This document shows, piece after piece, positions 25,403-36,877 of a stretch of 64,000 nt of DNA; positions within the stretch are counted from its first letter, which is position 1; each line of letters opens with the position of its first letter. The DNA is from Macrotrachela quadricornifera (lineage: Eukaryota > Rotifera > Eurotatoria > Philodinida > Philodinidae). The notes under the pieces were generated by a model. The model ran no database searches and was not told where the DNA came from. It worked only from the letters and a program-made list of their open reading frames with translations. Location: positions 38,301 to 102,300 of the forward strand of contig JAJEKB010020358.1 of the NCBI GenBank assembly GCA_022393335.1. Direction: 5' to 3'. Both the position numbers and the translations under genes were made by a program.

Positions 25403-26252
25403 AGGTCTAACCAAAAGTTCCAAGAAAATTAAATAAAAATATAAAGATTTTTGAAATATTTCTAATTTGCTTTCATTCAATATTGAGGATAGCTGCCATG
25501 ATTATTTATACGAAGTTGCATCTCTTGTAACAACTTGTTAAATTTTTTTTTTGAAGTTTTTATCTCAAAAATTTTTAGGTACCTTGGAAACGGCCTGTGC
25601 TAATCATATTTCATTTGTTTAATCACTTAAACTACACGTGATAGAATTAGTTAGCCAAAAATTACATAGTATCAGGGTTGGCGATTATGATAGATGTGAC
25701 ATTATATTAATGCCTACTTCTGTCATATAATTAATAACATCGGACGAGAATAAAGTCAACAATGATCATCAAATAATTTTGTACATTTTGAACCTAATAT
25801 CTCTGTTTGTTGCCATATTTCATTAATAGAAGGCTTCCGACAATTCTCAATATAAGACTTGTGATCTACAGTCTTGATCTTCATGAACAGCAGTGTTAAA
25901 TGATTCATCTTCGATAAGATAGCTAGCATCGAATGACTTATGACTGACCCATCCAAAATAAATCTATATCTCACCACTACAGTAGTAGTGCTAGAACCCA
26001 ATTGACATGATCGAATAAAATTTTTCCGAATTTTTAAAACAAATAAAATATGATTTTCTCATACAAAAACTAAGGAATCTAAGACGTTTTGTGAAAAAAA
26101 GTTCAAAGAGACTTTTAACAAGTTGTTAGGAAGGATCGAACTTGGTATAAATAATCATGGCAACTATCCTCAATATTTGATAAAATTAAATTAAAAATAT
26201 CTCCAAACATTTATATTTTTATTTAATGGTCTTAGAACTTTTGGTTAGACCT
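25403..26252. mobile_element. Foldback-type element with about 150-bp terminal inverted repeats
   Basis: The left arm starts AGGTCTAACCAAAAGTTC at 25403 and the right arm ends as its reverse complement at 26252. Matching continues inward for about 150 bp, through ATTGAGGATAGCTGCCATGA and AACAACTTGTTAAA, with substitutions. The core contains only a short minus-strand frame (25756-26001) with no transposase motif, so the element is non-autonomous. No certain target-site duplication was found. Confidence 0.75.
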
Positions 26253-28093
26253 GAATATTGAAACTGGTTTCTGAATTCGTGTTTTAGTCTTTGAATCAAT
26301 TTTTTCGGGTAAATTTCACATATGGTTGTTGAATACTAGATAGCATTGTAACTTCCCTTTTATCACATCATTTCAGTATTAGAAATGTTATTTGTACTTT
26401 TGTGAATTTGTTGACCCCTCTGAATTTCTATCTTTAAATCAAGGTAAACCAGCTCTACCTGCTCTTACAGTAGCACATGCATCGGTTGACCTTTCATGTA
26501 ATGTTTAAAAATGTGCAAAACTCGTGAACCAATCATCAAGGAACAAGTTATGATTTTTGTCCAAGTAAGATTGCATCAAAGTCATCACGATTGAATCAGA
26601 AATCCTAACATTTGAAAATGTTATTCTGTCAATCGTCGCTCGTGTGTAAATAATAAAGTCTAAAAATATTCCAGTGTAAGCGTCACATGTAATGTACGTT
26701 TTTTTCTCTAATTTTCTTCTCCCAAATAGAATATACTGTTTGTGACGAAGTCAACCTTTGCACAACATTAAGAGAGCGCCCATGTGAGGACTATGAATCA
26801 CTCCAGTATATGAGCACTGGTCAAAATATTAGTTTTTGATTTGAGCTTCTCATTTTGTTCAGTATCATCGAAAACCACCAAACTCAAATTTTTAACTCAT
26901 TTGGGGATGTGCTATAGAGAAGTTTGGTTGAATCCACTGTTAAGCATTGCAAACTTACTATTCAAGAAATAGGCATAAATCATGCTAGAAATGTCTATCA
27001 GGATTGTTTTGGTACAACTCACAGAAATTTTTCAAGTAATATATCAAAAGATAGAGAATGAAAACCTGAAAAAAATGAGTTATTTTAAATTTTCTATATC
27101 ATTTCTTTGGTGAATTTATTTTGTGTAACATGGACGAGAACTGATATAATTTTTGAGTTTATGGCATGCGATTTTTAAGAGTAAATCCACTCAGAGCCTG
27201 AAACGAGCTAAAATGTCAATGCCTCGCTTCGCTTTGAAAAACCTGTAATAACTAAAAATATGCACTAATTTTGTATATTTCTGATATTCGAAACAGCATG
27301 GAAATTTGATTCGTTTATTGTACATAACTGTGTTATATAGTTAGTCTTAGTACTACCAACTGGTTATTATTATTAGCCCGATTTGCAAGAGAAAAAAAAT
27401 AAGATAAATGCATTGTTTCAATTTTAGTTTCGGAAAAAACCTTTCGCTCTTGATTATACGGTAGCCAAGGTCAATTGTAAAGAAAAAACTTCATATTCTC
27501 TTTTTTACGCCAACGACAAGCGCATGTCATAATTACTTGTCGATATTAGAACAAAGTGAAGATAATGAAGGGCTGGCATGCACACCCTTTAGTTGATTTC
27601 TCGAGGTATGCGAACTCTGGTTTCATAAACTTCAATGAAAACTAAAGCTTCTTTTGTCCTTCTGTTGTTTGAATCTTTTGACAGCAGACTGATTTGAAAA
27701 GCTGGAAAGCTAATACTGTTTTGGAGTATAAAAAAACCATTAAAACTGTTACACAGATGTTTCATAAGTACCTTGTAACTTGAGGCGTAAAGCAAGACTT
27801 CTTTTCTTTTCTATTTTAATGAATATTGCGCTTACAATGTTTCACTTATAGTTATTTGTAAGGCAGTAAAATAGTAGATATTATAAGCAATCAGAATCTT
27901 CACGAAGTAAGCACTTTTTATATTATACTTAGTTCGAGATAAAGAGAAACAATCACTCTAATAATTTATCATCAGAATGAGATACGATTATTAAAATTTA
28001 AACAAAGTTACATTATACAGAGACATTGTGTCATTGGATGTCTAAAACAATTTCAAACTACTAGAGTTAATAAGCCGCAGCTAATTGTCACCA
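26253..28093. other. Intergenic
   Basis: No intact gene. Short coding-like stretches around 26390-26560 and 26730-26830 could be very old exons but lack consistent frame and splice sites. Confidence 0.35.
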
Positions 28094-28506
28094 GAAGTCC
28101 AAACAGGCCTCGTTTTGAAGATCTGTGTGGCCTGTCCATTTTTTCGAGCGAATAAAATAAAGATGACTGACTAGATAGTAGAGGTTCAGATGGGACACTG
28201 AGGCTCTCATCCTACCCGAGCCTGATCCATCAGTCATAGCACAGAACACGATTTTCAGAGCAGCGTCATTCAAACGCCCAAGAAGGTCATTGACCTGTCG
28301 GTCTGTATGCGGCTGTCATTTACACTGATCTGCGAATCGCAGCCTGTCTCTATGATAGGCAGATCAGGTTCCGGTAGTATGGTAGCCTCAGTGTCCTATC
28401 TGAACCTCTACTTTCTAGTCAGTCATCTTTATTTTATGCGCTTGAAAAAGTAGACAGGCTTTGACAGGTCGCGCAGGTCTTGAAAATGAGGTCTGTTTGA
28501 TCCTCT
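28094..28506. mobile_element. Foldback element, about 145-bp inverted arms
   Basis: The left arm (about 28094-28238) and right arm (about 28355-28506) are reverse complements. Shared blocks include ATAAAATAAAGATGACTGAC, GTAGAGGTTCAGAT and GGACACTGAGGCT. The outer ends are CAAACAGGCCTC and its counterpart GAGGTCTGTTTG. The loop is about 115 bp and less AT-rich than the surroundings. There is no coding capacity and no clear target duplication. Confidence 0.75.
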
Positions 28507-29048
28507 GATTGACACAGCCAGGAAGCAAAGAGTAGAGAATCTTAAGTTAGGCAATTCAATATTTGATTATGTTATTTTCGCAGGACTGTAGAATATATTG
28601 AATAACTTGAAAGAAGTTGTACTAAGATTCAAAGAGCATGAAAAAACGAACAATGTAGTGCTATTATAATTTTGTGGACGATGAAGCTCGTAAAAGGTCG
28701 AAGGAAGATCGTTGAATAATTGGAAAAGAGGATTAGAAGATTCAAGCAATCAATTGTATATGTTTCTTTTTTGAGAAAAATAAAGCATCTTTTCAAAAAT
28801 GATGTATCTCCGTCATTATGCAACAGTAGTATATACGTTGAGGCAGCGTTTTCCATCTCTCCTTGACTCGTTTCGGGCTCTGTTCTAGATCATCCAATCG
28901 TTCAAATGAATAATAAGTTTTTTTTAAAAATATCATAATTGTTTTTTCATTTTATAAAAGGAAATAGAAGATACTATATGATGAAAAGAAAATCAAATTT
29001 GATTTTCTACTTTTTGAAATATACTCGAATTGCTAAATAGAATCCGTA
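28507..29048. other. Intergenic
   Basis: Nothing supported; overlapping minus-strand short frames at 28567-28856 have no motif. Confidence 0.4.
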
Positions 29049-29379
29049 ATTCTAGGAATGCCTATATGAATTCACTCTCAATTTCCTAATTAGAAAGTCA
29101 AAATTCATATTTTTAATGTTTCGAATTTCGTTGTTGTGACTGCATTGGATTATAAATATTGATACTGGTGCATAGGATTCATTCCGTCTCACAGTGTCTG
29201 ATAAGTAAGCACCCAAAATTCGATAAAACTCATGCAGTTTTTCAATGTCTTCGAAAAAACTATTGCCGCTGCCGCGATGGTTTATTTAAAAACCTGCCGC
29301 TACCGCGAACGCGGCCGTGGCGCGGCAGCGGCAGCGCCGCGATGGACATCTCTGGAATTCATATAGGCATTCCTAGAAT
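29049..29379. mobile_element. 331-bp MITE with perfect 25-bp inverted ends and GC-rich core
   Basis: The 25 bp at 29049-29073 (starting ATTCTAGGAATGCC) recur exactly as the reverse complement at 29355-29379. The core at 29265-29345 is strikingly GC-rich for this genome, with GCCGCTGCCGCGATGG, a second CCGCGATGG and palindromic GCGGC words. There is no coding capacity. The perfect termini suggest recent activity compared with other elements here. Confidence 0.8.
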
Positions 29380-30191
29380 ATTCTTGATAAAAGTCTATAA
29401 GTTATTTTCTAATTTACAGTATAGTTGCTATATCGTGTAATTGTCTTGTTCGTTGCATAAAAAAAGAAGCTGATCAAATTCAGATATGTGCAGGATACCA
29501 TCGATGGACTCTCAAAACTGAATCAGTACGAATTGAATTCACTCAAATCAAAGTGTTAAAGAAAAAAAAGTCCAAATCCCGGAAGAGGAATTTGTTTCAC
29601 AATCATGATGACGCCTTATTTATATTTTTCAGAACGTATTTTCACTAGTTATACGTGATGTAACACATTCGATTAACATACGGCTTTTACCAAAGGATGA
29701 AATATGATGACTTCTGCATTTTTTCATTATGAATTTGGTTCAAATGTTTTGAGTGTTAAATTGGTAAGTGTGAGATCATATTAGTTCAGTAGATATGAAG
29801 GCTGGTTCGGTCCTATTAACTAGATCGTTTCAAACTGTAGAATTCTCTAAAGCATTAAATAAACAGAAAATACCATTTCACTTCAACATTCTCAGATCAA
29901 TTGCTGGGCGCACATCAAGCTTAATCAAAATAAAGCATTACATATGCAGTTTAATTATTTTAGAGAAGATAATCAACAAAACTTGTATATGTATATTTTA
30001 TGGTCGGCAATAAGGCTTCACGTTCGTACCAAGAGTTGTTTCACATAGAATTCCTTTATTTAATGTGAATGTGAATGTTTATTTTTATGCCACATAAAAA
30101 GTACATGTATATGTGACTTTACATCCTTTCATGGTCATACAATCAATTTTCTTTTCAGTACTGAAAAAAATTGCTTAGACGAAACACAAGT
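29380..30191. other. Intergenic, upstream of the NHL gene
   Basis: No gene seen. The end of the stretch holds a polypyrimidine tract and CTTTTCAG at 30151-30158, a likely acceptor for an untranslated leader exon of the next gene. Confidence 0.4.
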
Positions 30192-33100
30192 ATGAATCGC
30201 AATTTTGAGAAAGTTTTACACTCGACCCAACCTATACGGGGTGTTTCCCACTTTCGATCACCCGTGATGCGTGCTGGAAAACGTCCTCGGCATGGCGTTT
30301 TCTCACTCAAAACAAATGAAGAACCTGCTCAAAGAAGACATTTCACTATTATCCACAGAACTATTCGACCATCAAACATCGATCGTCCAATGAAGAACAA
30401 GCATGTCAGTCCGGAGGAAGATCTACTTTCGGTTAGATTTTTATAACTTCAGTTAACTTATGTTTGTGCTTATTTTGTTCACATAGTTTTCGTCTATTCT
30501 GACTACCCGACAACGTCGACGTGAGTTAAATCAAACATCCAACTTTCGGAATTTATCAGTACCATCCAGGGGCGGCGGAACGTTTCAAAATCAGGTGAGA
30601 CTCGCGTAATTGGAAGTTTGCTTGTTATTCTAAACGAACTTTTTACATATCACCTTGACATATATCTGAGCGAAGTTCAGGCTGGAAACTAGTTCAGACT
30701 AGTGGCGTAACCAAGGTAGCGCCAGGGGAGCTCAGCCTACACTGTAAAAAAAAAGTGTTCATTAACAAAAATAATAAACCCTTCAGAAGTTTATGAAAGC
30801 TCTCATAAATGGAAAAGGGTTTTTATACGTTTCGCTTTCATATACCCTTTAAAGATTTATTATACTACTCTTTTTTTTTACAATGTACCACCGGAGTTAG
30901 CATCATCAGCTACATTTTTTCGTGAGCCCTACCAATCCACAGACTTCAATAACCTGAGGCTGTTGTTCTGAAAGTTACTGCGTTATTTTCCTGTATTTTT
31001 TCCAACGAAAGTTGTTTTAAATTTTTACAAGAATACAATAATTTCAAAGAGTATAAGAACCGTTTTTTCATATTCACATTAGATTTGAATTTAAAAAAAG
31101 TTTGTCTTTTTCCATTCGACGATATGAACGCTGAAACCATTTACACATAAACAGTTTTATGAAGTTTTTCCTTATAAATATGTAGCAACAAATAATGATT
31201 AATCCGTGATCAGTGCATGAAAGCTCGAAGTGTACTTTATGGAACACGATCTAAAAGGAATGTTTAAATATGTAGGGGCAGAGATTGTGACCTGCTACCC
31301 CTTCCTCATACGTGATAGATATCATACCAACGAGACATCACAAATGTGACAGACATATTTAGCAACGACTAGAGATAGGCAAAGTAGTCCCGGTCTCGGC
31401 GGGATCGAGACCGAAACCAAAATAGACAGGCTCCGCTCATGTCTAGCAACGACCCACTACAAAATTAGCAGACGTTTGAATCCTTATTTTTATAGTGTCA
31501 GCAGCCCCGTCATGTTCCATATTTTTATTCCACAAAGACTGCTAACAGCGTTTTCAATTAATTTAATTGGACAAAATGCTCGTTTAATCGTTACAGTGAG
31601 AAGTAAAGATGAGATGTCTGACTTTTAACCTTTTTTTGGACACTATTTAAGAACTGATCCAGTGTATCGTTTCGATGACATTTGTTAATTCTAACTTAAA
31701 ATATGGGCATCGACATAATACTCGAAAGAAAATATTTGTCTAATTAAATCCGCATTAACATGAAACAATATTTTGAGCATGATGAATGCTACCATAATCT
31801 TCTACCGTTTCAATAGATTAATTATACTGAATGAATCTATAAACTACGAGAGGTGGATATTCAGATAAGCATATAAAAATCAACGTTTTGGTCAAAAAAA
31901 GTGAGCTCCAAACTTGAAGTTTATGAATTTCTAGTTTTTCAAAAACTTGCAAGTTGTAGCTTCGCGCTTTTTTTCTTGGGCATGACCGGCTCACTAAGCA
32001 TATTCAAGTGTACCTATTTGAGCAATCAGAAACAGCAAGTTAAAGTTGTTAGCGAGAGTTTTTGGTGAAAACTAGATGTTTCTAAACTCCAAATTTGGAG
32101 CTCACTTTTTTCGACCATTTGTTTTAAAGACTATTTAGTTAATGCTTTGGCCTAAATCTTAATAGTTAGAGCTGTATTTCCACTCAATCAAACGTAGTGA
32201 ATAATAATATCACGAACGGAAGATAAATGCTCGGTTGCAGACTTTTTTCCTTTTTGAGCACACTATTTCGTGATTGATCCATTTTACACATTACTTACTG
32301 TGAATAAAATGAAAGATGCCGCTCGGAACCATGATGATATAATGCACATTTTATTACTATCTGAAATTTTAGTTTTCTTCATCTCTATAAATAGGTAAAC
32401 GTGTATAAAGTTTCTGTTTCTTTTCTAAAACAAGTTTCGTCTAGCTAAACAACGCCAGACTCTAGTGTGACCAAACATTACAGTTGTAATTCAGATGAGA
32501 ATAACGATGAGCCTGATAGTGCCCAATTCAGGTAAGGCCCGAACCTTTTGAGCCTCAGCGTTCCACCGCCTATGGATTAGATAAAAGATATCGCCATGAA
32601 TCATAAAGAGTTAGTGAGTGGAATTACTATTATCTAAATTTCTTAGTTTTCTTTATCGCCGTATATAAATAAACATTTTAAAGTTCGAATCTTCCCACTA
32701 AAATAATATTCCTCTGACAGACTAATCCAAATCCTTTGTGAAAATAAAAGTTGAATTCATAATTCAGGTAAGGCTCAAGCCTTTCGAGCCTCCACGTTCC
32801 GCCGCCTATGGTACCATCACAGAGTCAGACTCACCCTATCAATGACATGCAGATTCCTTCGCACTACTCATTACTAGATCATATACAAGTAAGAGTCAAA
32901 TAGTCGAAGGCACGCATTCACTCACAGGAATTGTCTTTTGTTCGAAATGAAAATTTTCCAATTTTATTGATCATACAAGGTCGATTTAAGAATAACTCTC
33001 TAAGGCGTTTGTTTTTAGATAGTTAAATCAAAAACCTTATAGTTCCAGTTACTAAGGGTTAAACTAGCGTACCATATCTATTTCCTACAAATTGAGTTTC

Positions 33101-36100
33101 TGACGGATCAGTTCTGAGATATTGTTATAATTCCAACAATAAATGGCTCGTAGTAACGAAACACCTGCCAATATATTTGTACTTTCTGAATTTTATGCAA
33201 ACAAATAGAAGTAGCGCTTGCAAGACAGGACAGTGTCTAATTGAAAACCAAAACAGAAGCATATTTTCTTTGTTTTTTCTTAAATCAGTCTCGTTTTTTC
33301 GTTTCGGATATTTGTATGTTATAAATAGGCAACTGAAAATCCGTTCGATGATGCCAGCATGAATACCAGCTCACAACAACAAATCCTGCTCTCCGTGAAC
33401 GCAAATGAAACTTTAAACACCATCCAAGAACAGAATCGTAATGGGTACTCAACTGGAACAAAACGTACCATCAAAGCATCAAAAGTAAATCGTAATCAGG
33501 TATTTCAACGTGTTTTCTCACATCATAAAAGAAACCATTATTAATGATAAATTTCGTTTGTTTTTCTCAAGAAAATTTGCTTTTCTTCTACTTCGAATGA
33601 ATGGTCATCGATCAAAAGAAATGATGAGTCAGTTTGATAGCATACTTTATTACCAACATCAACAAATATAATTTTTTTAATCCTCTAGAATGAAAAAGCG
33701 AAATCGTCGTTGGAAAAAATACGCCATTATAATATCTGCTATCCTGTCATTTTTACTCATTGGTGGCCTTGTTACAGGCTTAGCATATACATTCACTCAA
33801 TCTAAAAGTAAGCTTAATGAAGTAGTTTTTTTCTGGCGAAAATATTCGCTTCTTTGCACTTCAGACTGTCTTTGGAATCCGATGAAAGTTGAAAGTATTT
33901 TATGATAATATTAGAGTCCCGAGAAGACTTAAATTTTACTATTTGATTCTTTGTACGTTATTTACACTATGAAAAAATCTTAATTTTTCAATAACATAGT
34001 GGTCATCTTCGAAGCATATTTGTGATCAAACTGTTTGAATTTGGCCATAAGCCTCTCAAAGAGTTTGCTTTTTTGTATTAGAGTTAAAATTTCAATGTCA
34101 AAATATTGAGAACTAAACCAATGAGTTGTCTTTAGAAATTGCCCGGCCAAAACGCGTTTCTAGTTTGATAAAAACCATGTTTACTTTTTTAAAAGAGAAA
34201 CAAGCTCTATGTCAAGATCAATTAAAATATGCAATTTTCTTCATAGTGTTTATAGCAATAACAATTGTTTTATCGTGCCAGTCAATAAGAAAATCACCAG
34301 TTTAGTGCCAACATATGAACTAGAATCGCGATATTACTACATACACATGTAGATGCGTTTCTATAAATCTATCCCTAAACCATCAATATTTTTATGAGCT
34401 TATTTTAAAGACACTTCAGCCGCTATGGATGAGTGATTACGTTGTTCGACACGCACCTACAAGATACTATGTTCAAACCTTAGTATCATTACTCATGGAA
34501 TAACTCTGGATAAGTCATTAACGGCTAAGTTGTCTGAAAAAAATGAGTCATTCGTGCTGCTCACATCTTTAATCAGTATGTTACACGGAAGTGAGTGCAG
34601 ATACTACCATCTGTAAAAAGAAAAACATGAAAGAACCCGACTACATATGGAAATTAGTAACAGTAATGGCGACCGTCCCCTACGGGGCGATAAGCCTATG
34701 GGACGTCATTAGTATTGTTATTTTAAAGAGAATTATTTATTCGACATTTCTGCAAGTGCATCACCACAATGTTTCACATTCTACAATTATTTGTGCTTTT
34801 CAATTGCTGAAACATGCTGTTTTCTCCTTGTCTATTTATTATTGAGGACAACAGTAGTACTCCTCATGGCGCTATTGTGTAGAAGAGAAATCTGAAAAAT
34901 GAAAACTAAATTGAAAAGACCCGGATTGTCACAATCTGTGAATTTCAACGGTCGACCAGATCACACATTAAATGATCTAAGACTAATGCGCCTTCAAATC
35001 TAAGTCCACCGCTACCATAAAAATACTACTCGAAATACGAAACTTTTCAGTTAATGAAAAACTTCAAAGAAACCTGAAGTTGATAGTTCTCGTTTGATTC
35101 TGAAACAGTTTTAAAGTAGTTCGATTCCATAGTGATGAAACTGAAACTGCTCATCTTCGATTTATCTTAGGCACAGATACAAGCACTATAACGACAGTGA
35201 GCGTAACAATGACAACGGACACAACAACATCAGTCACTACCATAACAACAACTACAGCAACAACTTCTACAACGACTTCTATAACGACAACTTCTACCAC
35301 AACAACGACGACTTCTACAACGACAACTTCTACAACAGCAACTTCCACAACAACAACTTCTACAACGACAACTTCTACAACAACGACTTCTACAACAACA
35401 ACTTCTACAACGACAGCTTTTTCGGGTTGTTCAGGCGGTCGTCTGACGTCATCAGCAATTTGGTCGTCGATAGGTGTGACTGTAGCTGGTGGACAAGGAA
35501 ATGGCTCAAGTCTTTCGCAACTCTCGTCACCTAAGTATCTGACATTGAACTCGAGCTCTCAAGAATTGTTTGTGAGCGATTCAGACAATGGGCGAGTAGT
35601 ACGATGGATATTGAACAGTGGAATGAATGGAACTATTGTCGCTTCTGGGAATGGACTTATGGAACCGGCTGGAATTACACTTGACAATACGGGCGCCATT
35701 TATGTTAATGATCAGCTTCAGTTCTGTGTAAGAAAATTTGTCTCGGGCACGGGCACATCAGTTATTGGTACTTGTGGCTCGAATGGCATTACTTCCTATC
35801 AACTTAACAAACCGACCGGTTTATTTCTTCAGAATAATGTTCATTTCTATGTAGCGGACGCCCAAAATGCTCGTATAATGAAGTTTACCTCACCAGCAGG
35901 TTTATCAAACGGTACCGTTGTAGCTGCTAACAATGGGATTGGCGGTAGTCTGAATCAGGTATGAATATCATTAAAATGTGCACAGCTTTATTCAGATTTT
36001 TTGTAATTATCGTCGGGTGTGTTTATTTTTTAAGTGAATTACGTTTTAGGTCAATTTTCCTTATGCGACGAGTATTGACAGCTTGGGCAATGTATATATA

Positions 36101-36511
36101 GTCGATACATTTAATAGTCGCGTTGTTCGGTGGAACACAAGTGCAACAGTGGGCGAGCTTGTGGCTGGTGGCAACGGAGGTGGATCGAGTTCAAATCAGT
36201 TCGATACGCCTAAGGGTTTTATCATGGATTCAAACGGAAACTATTATATATCCGATACAAGTGAGTTGGATCATTTTCACCTTTCTTCGTTCTCCATATT
36301 TTTTTCTTGAAATAACATAGATAATCATCGTATTCAGCGATGGATCGTAGGCGCATCAACAGGCTCAACAATAGCTGGTACAGGTGTTGCAGGAGCAAGT
36401 GCGACGCAACTTAATGCTCCTCATGGTATCGCATTCGATTCAAATTACAACTTATATGTGGTCGATAAAAATAATCATCGGGTGCAGCGTTTTAATATCA
36501 CGCAATGCTAA
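30192..36511 (+). CDS. Membrane-anchored NHL-repeat protein, multi-exon, disrupted by a transposon
   Basis: Model: 30192-30431, 30487-30566 continuing at 32819-32888, 33329-33499, 33689-33807, 35171-35958, 36050-36260, 36321-36511. The N-terminal exons encode a hydrophilic region; 33690-33770 encodes a basic stop (KKRNRRWKKY) and one membrane helix; 35171-35415 a Thr/Ser-rich stalk; the rest about six NHL-type blades such as GNVYIVDTFNSRVVRW and YNLYVVDKNNHRVQRF, predicting a six-bladed extracellular propeller, ending ITQC. Phases agree at every junction except 33499/33689, which is off by one base. That could be an indel, a missed exon, or a start at ATG 33690 (which alone gives 435 residues). 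Exon 2 is interrupted by a hAT-like element; with the element removed the frame reads through. The full-length form is probably broken, while the membrane-plus-propeller part may survive. Confidence 0.75.
30738..30893. mobile_element. Small MITE nested in the hAT-like element
   Basis: The left end CACTGTAAAAAAAAAGTGT and right end TTTTTTTTTACAATGT are inverted copies about 155 bp apart. The inner parts (AATAATAAACCCTT against a counterpart with AAGGGT) continue the pairing imperfectly. Non-coding. Confidence 0.55.
31889..32117. mobile_element. Small foldback MITE nested in the hAT-like element
   Basis: The left arm TGGTCAAAAAAAGTGAGCTC at 31889 matches the reverse complement of the right end (TGGTCGAAAAAAGTGAGCTC) closing at 32117. 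About 50 bp of arm pair, including GTGAGCTCCAAA and CTAGTTTT. The 229-bp element is non-coding and is younger than, or was carried by, its host element. Confidence 0.7.
32526..32574. repeat. Second copy of the hAT-like right terminus
   Basis: The segment from AATTCAGGTAAGGCC to CGTTCCACCGCCTATG repeats the last 50 bp of the element (32761-32810, AATTCAGGTAAGGCT to CGTTCCGCCGCCTATG) 236 bp away. It marks a composite or tandemly ended element. Confidence 0.75.
34416..34860 (+). mobile_element. tRNA-derived SINE (copy 2) inside an NHL-gene intron
   Basis: Box A-like TGGATGAGTGA at 34425-34435 and box B-like TGTTCAAACCT at 34470-34480 share the head sequence of the SINE at 15853 (CAGCCGC, GATTACGTTGT, ACGACAC/TCGACAC). 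The body after about 120 bp differs: it includes a less AT-rich hairpin CCCCTACGGGG near 34678-34688. The 3' limit is uncertain. It sits in the 1363-bp intron 33808-35170, in the same orientation as the gene, and helps explain why that intron is so long. Confidence 0.6.
35180..35415 (+). repeat. Coding minisatellite of Thr/Ser codons (mucin-like stalk)
   Basis: Units built from ACT TCT ACA ACG ACA and close variants are repeated in frame, encoding TTSTTT-type repeats with ATA/ATG variants early in the block. Such a stalk is normally O-glycosylated and holds the propeller away from the membrane. Expansion or contraction by 15 bp would keep the frame. The minus-strand poly-Val frame here is only its shadow. 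Confidence 0.85.
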
Positions 36512-36877
36512 GTAGATAAAAAAAAATGAACATAGTTTGATTTCTGACTTGGCCGATTTTCAAAATCTTGAGTTTGTTTTAATTATTATCCAGATGGACA
36601 ACTTTTTCTTTTTTCTAAAAATAAAATTTCATTTGATGTATTAATTGCTGTTAAGATTTGACACTAAAATCAACAATTTCTTAACATAACTATTATTTTT
36701 TTTGCACACAATTCTCAATGATCAAATAACTTAGGAGAGTCTTTATAAGTCGATCGAGAACGTCTATTTTATGGTCGAAATTAACATATACCTTTTTTTT
36801 TTATATCAATCGATTCCCAAAGAAAACTGAGGTTATGAAAAGTTTTTTATGCTCGTGTGATACAATTTGACGGCGTA

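Larger units (their letters stand above)
30567..32810. mobile_element. hAT-like non-autonomous DNA transposon, 2244 bp, 8-bp target duplication
   Basis: GTACCATC at 30559-30566 is repeated at 32811-32818, flanking an element that starts CAGGGGCGGCGGAACGT and ends as the reverse complement of CATAGGCGGCGGAACGT (15 of 17 matching). An 8-bp duplication and CA-starting short termini are hallmarks of the hAT superfamily. Removing the element and one target copy restores an open exon ending in a donor (CAA/GTAAGA at 32888). No transposase frame is visible inside. A second right-end-like copy lies at 32526-32574, so the right part is duplicated or composite. Two smaller elements are nested within. 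Confidence 0.85.

Noticed and set aside
35151..35348. Minus-strand poly-Val frame
   Set aside because: It is the complement of the Thr/Ser codon repeat of the NHL protein stalk.
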